Shown piece by piece: positions 58,700 through 64,000 of a DNA stretch of 64,000 nt (positions are counted from its first letter, which is position 1; the number at the start of each line of letters is the position of its first letter). Where the stretch lies: assembly GCA_029718625.1 (NCBI GenBank), contig CM056376.1, positions 95,497,705 to 95,561,704 of the forward strand, given 5' to 3'. This DNA comes from Synaphobranchus kaupii (lineage: Eukaryota > Chordata > Actinopteri > Anguilliformes > Synaphobranchidae). A model generated the notes under the pieces. That model saw only the letters and a list, made by a program, of their open reading frames with translations. It was not told the DNA's origin and did not search any database. The position numbers were made by a program, and so were the translations under genes.

Positions 58700-60820
58700 G
58701 AAAGGCGTAGGATACAGCATTGCTGAGAACCCTGTCCAAATATTACCCTTGAGATTGTTAGCTTCTTGATATGAAATAAAGTCCGCACACTGCTATTATT
58801 TTTCCCACACAAGTTATTTTTATTCACGCAGGCACACTGAAGTATTGTTTAGGTCCACTTGAATGTTTGTTACTTTCTTGGCAATACGATGCACAAGTTT
58901 CAGCCTGTGCGTGGTGACAAGTCGACCGAGATGCTGGGTCCTTTTGTCAGAACAAAAGCCAGCCTTCTTCTGGCTGCTGATGGCAGGCTAAGTGCCGAAT
59001 CCTGACGCTGCAGAGAGAACATTATTCCCCTTGGTAAAAAGAAAAAAAGACCGCCTCCTACCATCCATGTGTCTAAGGGCCCACACACACCATCCCTACA
59101 TGATGGGATACCTTTCGCAGCAGCGGACACGTGTCCCACTTTCAGATGATGATAAACCTTCACGTCAGCTACCATATGACTGATACAGGCAGCCTGGTAC
59201 AACTACACGCACTGCTGCTTTCTTAATTGTCTTGAAATATAACTCTTCCTACACATTACTTTGCAGGCAGTAGAATTTAATCGGTTCTTATACAATGTAA
59301 ACTCAGTAGAAAAAAATATTTGAACAGTAAGAGAGAGCGCAGTGCCTTATTAGGTAAGGCAATCTGGTTATTTAGCACTCATGGTGTCCCAACATTGTTA
59401 AAAAATATGTAGCACCATGGATGTAGCAGGACCACCCCAATTATAGAGGAAACTGTCAATAAGATCCACGCAGATTTATTAACAGGAAAGATCACACATT
59501 AAGTCACGGTGATCAGACTGTAAAGATAGCTCAGATTGTGAGGAAAGATCCATTGGAGTTATGGATACAAGCAGCAGTAATGGAATTAATCATGTGCAAA
59601 TGTGTATTTTCTCCGACGAAAAAGGCAATGGCAGCCGACTTGTTTCATTGGGGTTTATACCAACAGTTGATTACCATATTAAAGTGCACAATGCATTCCC
59701 TGATGCCCTTGCATAATAACCACAGATATGCCAACACAATGTAAGTTATGTACTTGAAATGGACTTTAATGGATTTATGGTTTGATTTGGGATTGGAATA
59801 CATTTCAACCTTTTCCTTTTGGGATAATCCAGCACATCCAATATGCCCTCACTTTTTTCCCAGTTCCACCCATACAACAGTCCCTTAAATCTCAGGACTG
59901 ACCTCACCTGCTCAAAAATATATTTATACTGTTTATAGAGCGTAATTTCACAATAAAATTTCCAACTGATTAAAGAATAAAGTATACATTGCATGACAGT
60001 CATATTCATACTATATTAATGAAATAGTTTGAAATTGAAGAGCAATATATTCCTCATATTTTAGTTTCATATTTTTGCATATATTATCACAATTTTACAT
60101 ATATTTACATATATGTTTTTCATAAGGGCAGCTCATCTCATGACCTATGGCTGTTTACAATATAAATAACTATATAATGAGAAGGACTGCTGGAGTCCAG
60201 ATGCAATTGCTTCAGAAATTTGAAGAAAAAATAAAGTATGAGGAAAGGAAAATGACACCAGAGGTCATGAATGACCTTCACCTTCTGAATCTGCATGTAG
60301 TAGTAGAAAACCTTCCCCTTCCTCCCAGACACACACATGCACACTTACACACACGCAAGCATGCACGCACACATTCAGTCATCTTATGTTTGCTCTACAT
60401 GTGAAACCCCCAGTTTTGCCATGTTCTCTTCAAATTTTTGTAATCCTTTTTGTCAAAAAAGAGAAGTGACCATGCTTTTTATCATGCACACAATTGAAGC
60501 GATATTTGGATTGTACGAGAGAAAACATCATTACGTTACTCTAGTTCTGTACAACCTTTGTGGGCGACAAAAAAACAACAACAAATCCTCATGAAAGTAT
60601 CATTGCTATAATCACACAGTGCCCTCTACTGCTGCAAAATGAATCCCCTGTTGATGTGAAGAGCAGTGATACTCCTGAGCTCACGGTGCTGCAGAAGGGT
60701 GTGCACATGAATTTAGCCACAGCCTGTTCCATCCTGCCACCTATTGTTCACAGCAAGTCAAGGGTATGGATATGAATGTATGAATGTACTGCAAATAGAA
60801 TACTCATCCAGGGCACCAAC
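58700..60820. other. no gene seen
   Basis: Non-coding, with an imperfect CA-rich stretch at about 60329-60373. No element ends recognised. Confidence 0.45.
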
Positions 60821-60822
60821 AA

Positions 60823-60848
60823 CCCCCCCCCCCCCCCCCCCCCCCCCC
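60823..60848. repeat. C26 homopolymer followed by CA-rich tract
   Basis: Twenty-six consecutive C, then AACACCACACACACACAGAA. Assembly length here is unreliable. Confidence 0.9.
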
Positions 60849-61073
60849 AACACCACACACACACAGAAATACACACATACACACCAACACCCATCACAGC
60901 ACTGGTGAAAAGAGTGGACGTGAGATGCCACATTTTTTGGGCAATGAATTTAATTTCCATTTCATTTCAACCATGTATGGCATACAGGGGGATTATTGGC
61001 AGTAAAATTAAAGAGGGTGAGCCTGGAAAAATATTCAGACCCTTTGCAAACCTATCAACATTCACCTACCGGT

Positions 61074-61900
61074 ATGAGTTACAAAACCCAAAGTTGGGAC
61101 AGTGTGTAAAATGCACAAAAAAGCAGAAAGCAGTGATTTGTAAATTCTGTTACATATATTTAATTGAAAACAGTACAAAGAAAAGATATTTAATGTTTTA
61201 AATAAATGTTTTCAAACGAGCCTCAAACCATCACTCTGCTGACAGATATGTAGTAGATATGGATGGATCACTTGAAGGGTTGATTCTCGTGACTTATTTT
61301 TCCATAGAGTTCAATAGGAAAATTTCTCAGAAGAAACAACCCTTAAAGTAATCCATCAATATCTACTGCATATCTGGCAGCAGAGTGATGGTTTGAGGCT
61401 CGTTTGATACCTCAGACCCTAGATGACTTACAACCATTTAGCCAACCATGGGTTCCATACTATTCCCGTGTAATTTACAGCTTAATCTAGTCCCCCCAAT
61501 CACCCCCCAATTCCCATAGAGATCCATTCAAATGCAGAGAGGTTATAGTATCGCTTGTAAGAGTACCTGAAAATAAGATATCAAGACTCTTTTGATATCC
61601 TTTTATGCCCAGTCATGATAGCATCATCTGTTTACCTGTGGAATGTTCCAAACAGGTGTTTTTTGAACTTCCCAGTCTTTTTTTTGCCCCTGTCCCAACT
61701 TTTTTGGAACATGTTGCAGGCATCAAATTCGGAATTAGTGTATATTTACAAAAATCAATAAAGTTACTAAAACATTCAATGTCTTTTCTTTGTACTGTTT
61801 TCAATTAAATATTATGTAAAAGATAATTTACAAATCACTGCTTTCTGCTTTTATGTGCATTTTATATACTGTCCGACCTTTTTTGGAATTGGGGTTTGTA
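61074..61900. mobile_element. DNA-element with CCCCAATTCCAAAAAAGT-type ends, carrying nested repeats
   Basis: The left end reads TTACAAAACCCAAAGTTGGG followed by ACAGTGTGTAAAATGCACAA; the right end is the inverse, TGTGCATTTTATATACTGTC then CGACCTTTTTTGGAATTGGG and GTTTGTAC. Sub-terminal AAGCAGAAAGCAGTGATTTG and CAAATCACTGCTTTCTGCTT are exact inverse copies. This end sequence is very common in teleost genomes. The middle (61210-61605) is the hairpin repeat shared with 45161-45535, inserted into this element. Confidence 0.8.
61228..61391. repeat. 164-bp hairpin repeat, copy 2
   Basis: CCATCACTCTGCTGACAGAT ... ATCTGGCAGCAGAGTGATGG inverted arms; here the pairing extends outward (TTCAAACGAGCCTCAAA / TTTGAGGCTCGTTTGA), giving arms of about 80 bp. 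Confidence 0.85.
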
Positions 61901-62670
61901 CATACGTATGTTCTAAGCCTAGTGCTGCAGGTAGATACATAACAATGTATAGATGCTGATTGGAAAAGTGTAAATATTGTACATGATGCTGATGAGGAAG
62001 GTGTTGTAACCCCCCTGGTGAGACGAGTACAGTTACTCTCCCTTCAGAAAAGGATTTTATTATGCACACAGTAACCAACATCCTATTAAATAAAAGCATT
62101 GCGCTTGTGTTCTCCCTTTGTTGTGGGTTTTCCAGACTTCTTCACTGACAAAATAAACTACTTCAGGACCACATCCAAGGTGTGAGCACCCTTATAAGGA
62201 CAGGCATCCTGTTTAATATGAAATAGGCCTAAATCCTGTCCGTTGGGAAAAAAGCATAGCTGGAAACTATACAGACAGTGTAACGTTAGATCAAAAAAGA
62301 AGGCAAGCTAAACAGAGCTGCTGTTTTCTTCCCCCTGAGAGGGCTGCTCTGAATCAGATATAAAAAAGACAACAACAGAAACTACAAAAGAGATGTCAAA
62401 GTTGATTATCCGAGAGAACGTAAAAATGCTGTTTTGGCAGTGGGAATAACAAAGCCTTTAATCTTGTAAAACGCTGGTATTCATCGCTGACCTGAGAGAA
62501 AGAGAGAGAGAGAGTGTGTGTAGGCACATGTGCCCGGTCAACAGTCAAGACCTCTATCGATTCATAAATCGTGTGAGGTCCCGGTGACACCGTGGCCCCA
62601 TCACAATTTCATATTTGGTTTTCGTTTTCCTATATAAGAATTTTGATCCCAGCCATTTCTACTCACTAAT
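61901..62670. other. no gene seen
   Basis: Non-coding; short (GA)n at about 62498-62513. Confidence 0.5.
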
Positions 62671-62745
62671 ACCCCTTTCACGACCCAGGTCATTCATGTG
62701 TTTGCCGTTGGTGTGAAAGGGTCAACCCACGTTATTCAACCCGGG
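62671..62745. repeat. inverted CCCTTTCAC / GTGAAAGGG repeat
   Basis: CCCCTTTCACGACCCAGGTC and GTTGGTGTGAAAGGGTCAAC are short inverse repeats about 40 bp apart, followed by CAACCCGGGTC. Resembles the end of a small DNA element. Confidence 0.4.
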
Positions 62746-62881
62746 TCCGCGACAGTGATTGGCAGTGATTCAAGTTTTGGTTAGCTGCAGATGTGGAAAC
62801 TAAATACATGCTCACACCACCAAAGCTGCGCAGTCACTGTGGATTTTTTGATGCATAAGCAGAGAGAGATTGCGCCTTTAA

Positions 62882-62991
62882 AGGCGAAACCTCCTCGAGA
62901 GCAGGGAAAGGAGAAGCAGGCGAAACCTCCTCGAGAGCAGGGAAAGGAGAAGCAGGCAAAACCTCCTCGAGAGCAGGGAAATGAGAAGCGT
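62882..62991 (+). repeat. 36-bp tandem repeat, 3 copies, open in one frame
   Basis: The unit is GCGAAACCTCCTCGAGAGCA plus GGGAAAGGAGAAGCAG. Because 36 is a multiple of 3, the frame starting at 62791 reads KPPREQGKEKQA three times. No promoter, splice signal or homologue supports translation. Confidence 0.85.
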
Positions 62992-64000
62992 AGGCTACTA
63001 AATTCATTATGACTGAAACTTCATGAAAAGGTTGAACGAAATGTAATCTAAAATTTCAGCGGCATAATCCAAAGAGCTTCACCTTGATCACCTTCACCAC
63101 TAGACTACATCCTGAAATTATCCTTTTATTTAGATTAGATATAGCTATTCATCTTTTTTTTTAAATGCATAGCTACATTCATAATTGTAATTGTTGCCAT
63201 ACCTTTGATTTGCTTTCACTTCAAGGAAAACTCTGGCTTTATAAAAATCTTTTATAGCACCACATCTTTTATTGACGATAAAATAATGTAAAAGAGGTAG
63301 CGGCTTAAAAGTCCTGTTCTGCCCCTGAGCTGCGCGCACATTCTCCATTGTTTGTAAACAGGAAACTCATCTGAATATCGAGGGCAGTGTATTGTTTGAA
63401 ATATCATTCACAATGTGTCTTTCATTCATATACCTGTCAGTAGGTTTAGAATGAGGTAGCAAACCTATAATAAAATCAATCCTCCTTAGTTATAATACCT
63501 CTTCTTGGGTGACGGAGCATGACAAACTCAAAATAAATAATGCTAGTAATATAACTTACTTAAAGAGTAAGTACACCCACTGTCTCAGCCTGTCTCCACC
63601 TACTACACAATTTCGAAAAATACTTTGTGGGGTGAGCGAGGGAGAGGGGTGGGGGCGGAGGAGGTGTGTCCATCGTCATTTGCATAAATGAACGTGCATT
63701 ATACAAATTATTTTGTATAACACGGATCAAACTGTCAAACTAGACATTGCACATCAAATATGAATCAAGATTCAGCAACTGCATGGCCTATTTCTCACCT
63801 CAAATATTTTCAGAAACATATTTTAGTTGACTATTTAGGTGGAATAAGAGAGTTTATGAACAGGACGCCACGTTGTTACGGTCTAAAAACATGGAGCTGA
63901 AACAAAAGTAACGTAGTCGGTCTAACCAATGAGGTGCCGGCTGTTTCCGTTGTGGGCGACAACAATTATCCATATGACGTAGAGGTACCTCCAAAGAGGT
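62992..64000. other. no gene seen
   Basis: Non-coding to the window edge. A CCAAT-containing, slightly CpG-richer segment lies at 63900-63985 (CTAACCAATGAGGTGCCGG), and a G-rich patch at 63645-63668. Neither can be tied to a gene from this window. Confidence 0.4.

Overview
The window is vertebrate, almost certainly ray-finned fish, nuclear DNA. It holds one recognisable host gene, pleiotrophin (ptn), on the minus strand, in a landscape dominated by transposable elements. The fish call rests on the repeat mix: L2-type LINEs with short tandem 3' tails, PIF/Harbinger elements with GGGCTCTATTTT ends, hAT and ZBED-like transposase relics, a tRNA-headed SINE, gypsy-like LTRs, and long (TG)n and (TGCG)n arrays. 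No species can be named from sequence alone.

ptn occupies about 32.2-47.9 kb, or to about 58.6 kb if the proposed promoter is right. Four coding exons were placed by codon phase, cysteine pattern and GT/AG sites: 47878-47785 (signal peptide), 47279-47106 (N-terminal domain), 44618-44457 (C-terminal domain) and 33425-33370 (basic tail and stop). They join in phase 1 at every junction and give a 161-residue secreted protein with the ten cysteines typical of the pleiotrophin/midkine family. A likely poly(A) signal lies at 32211-32206. Non-coding 5' exons were not found with certainty.

1-32 kb (downstream of ptn) is a transposon graveyard. It holds hAT transposase relics (about 0.5-0.8 kb and 22-23.2 kb). 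A long LTR-like block (2985-7505) is split by a Harbinger element (3649-6505), which is itself split by a LINE with a 475-codon reverse-transcriptase ORF. An L2 LINE fragment follows (8.0-10.1 kb), then a second Harbinger-like element (11.0-13.0 kb), an inverted-repeat element carrying a SINE (13.9-15.5 kb), a gypsy-like 3' LTR with polypurine tract (17.67-18.30 kb), a nearly full-length minus-strand L2 LINE (24.84 to about 28.7 kb; endonuclease and reverse transcriptase broken only by one frameshift) and a non-autonomous Harbinger sibling (30080-31053).

33.4-47.8 kb is the ptn introns. They hold a Harbinger-ended element (35328-37465) with a fold-back element inside it, long TG and TGCG arrays, a 15-unit G-rich minisatellite that runs right up to the 5' splice site of coding exon 3, and a hairpin-bearing repeat.

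48-64 kb is probably ptn intron 1 and upstream DNA. It is noticeably poorer in transposons. It holds a hAT-type element with an 8-bp target duplication (50372-51201), a candidate minus-strand promoter near 58.65 kb, a composite repeat at 61.07-61.90 kb and a small 36-bp coding-phase tandem repeat at 62.88 kb. No bacterial-type operon, CRISPR array or multi-gene system is present. The parts most worth a second look are the minisatellite/splice-site junction in ptn, the nested and sibling Harbinger elements, and the near-intact L2.
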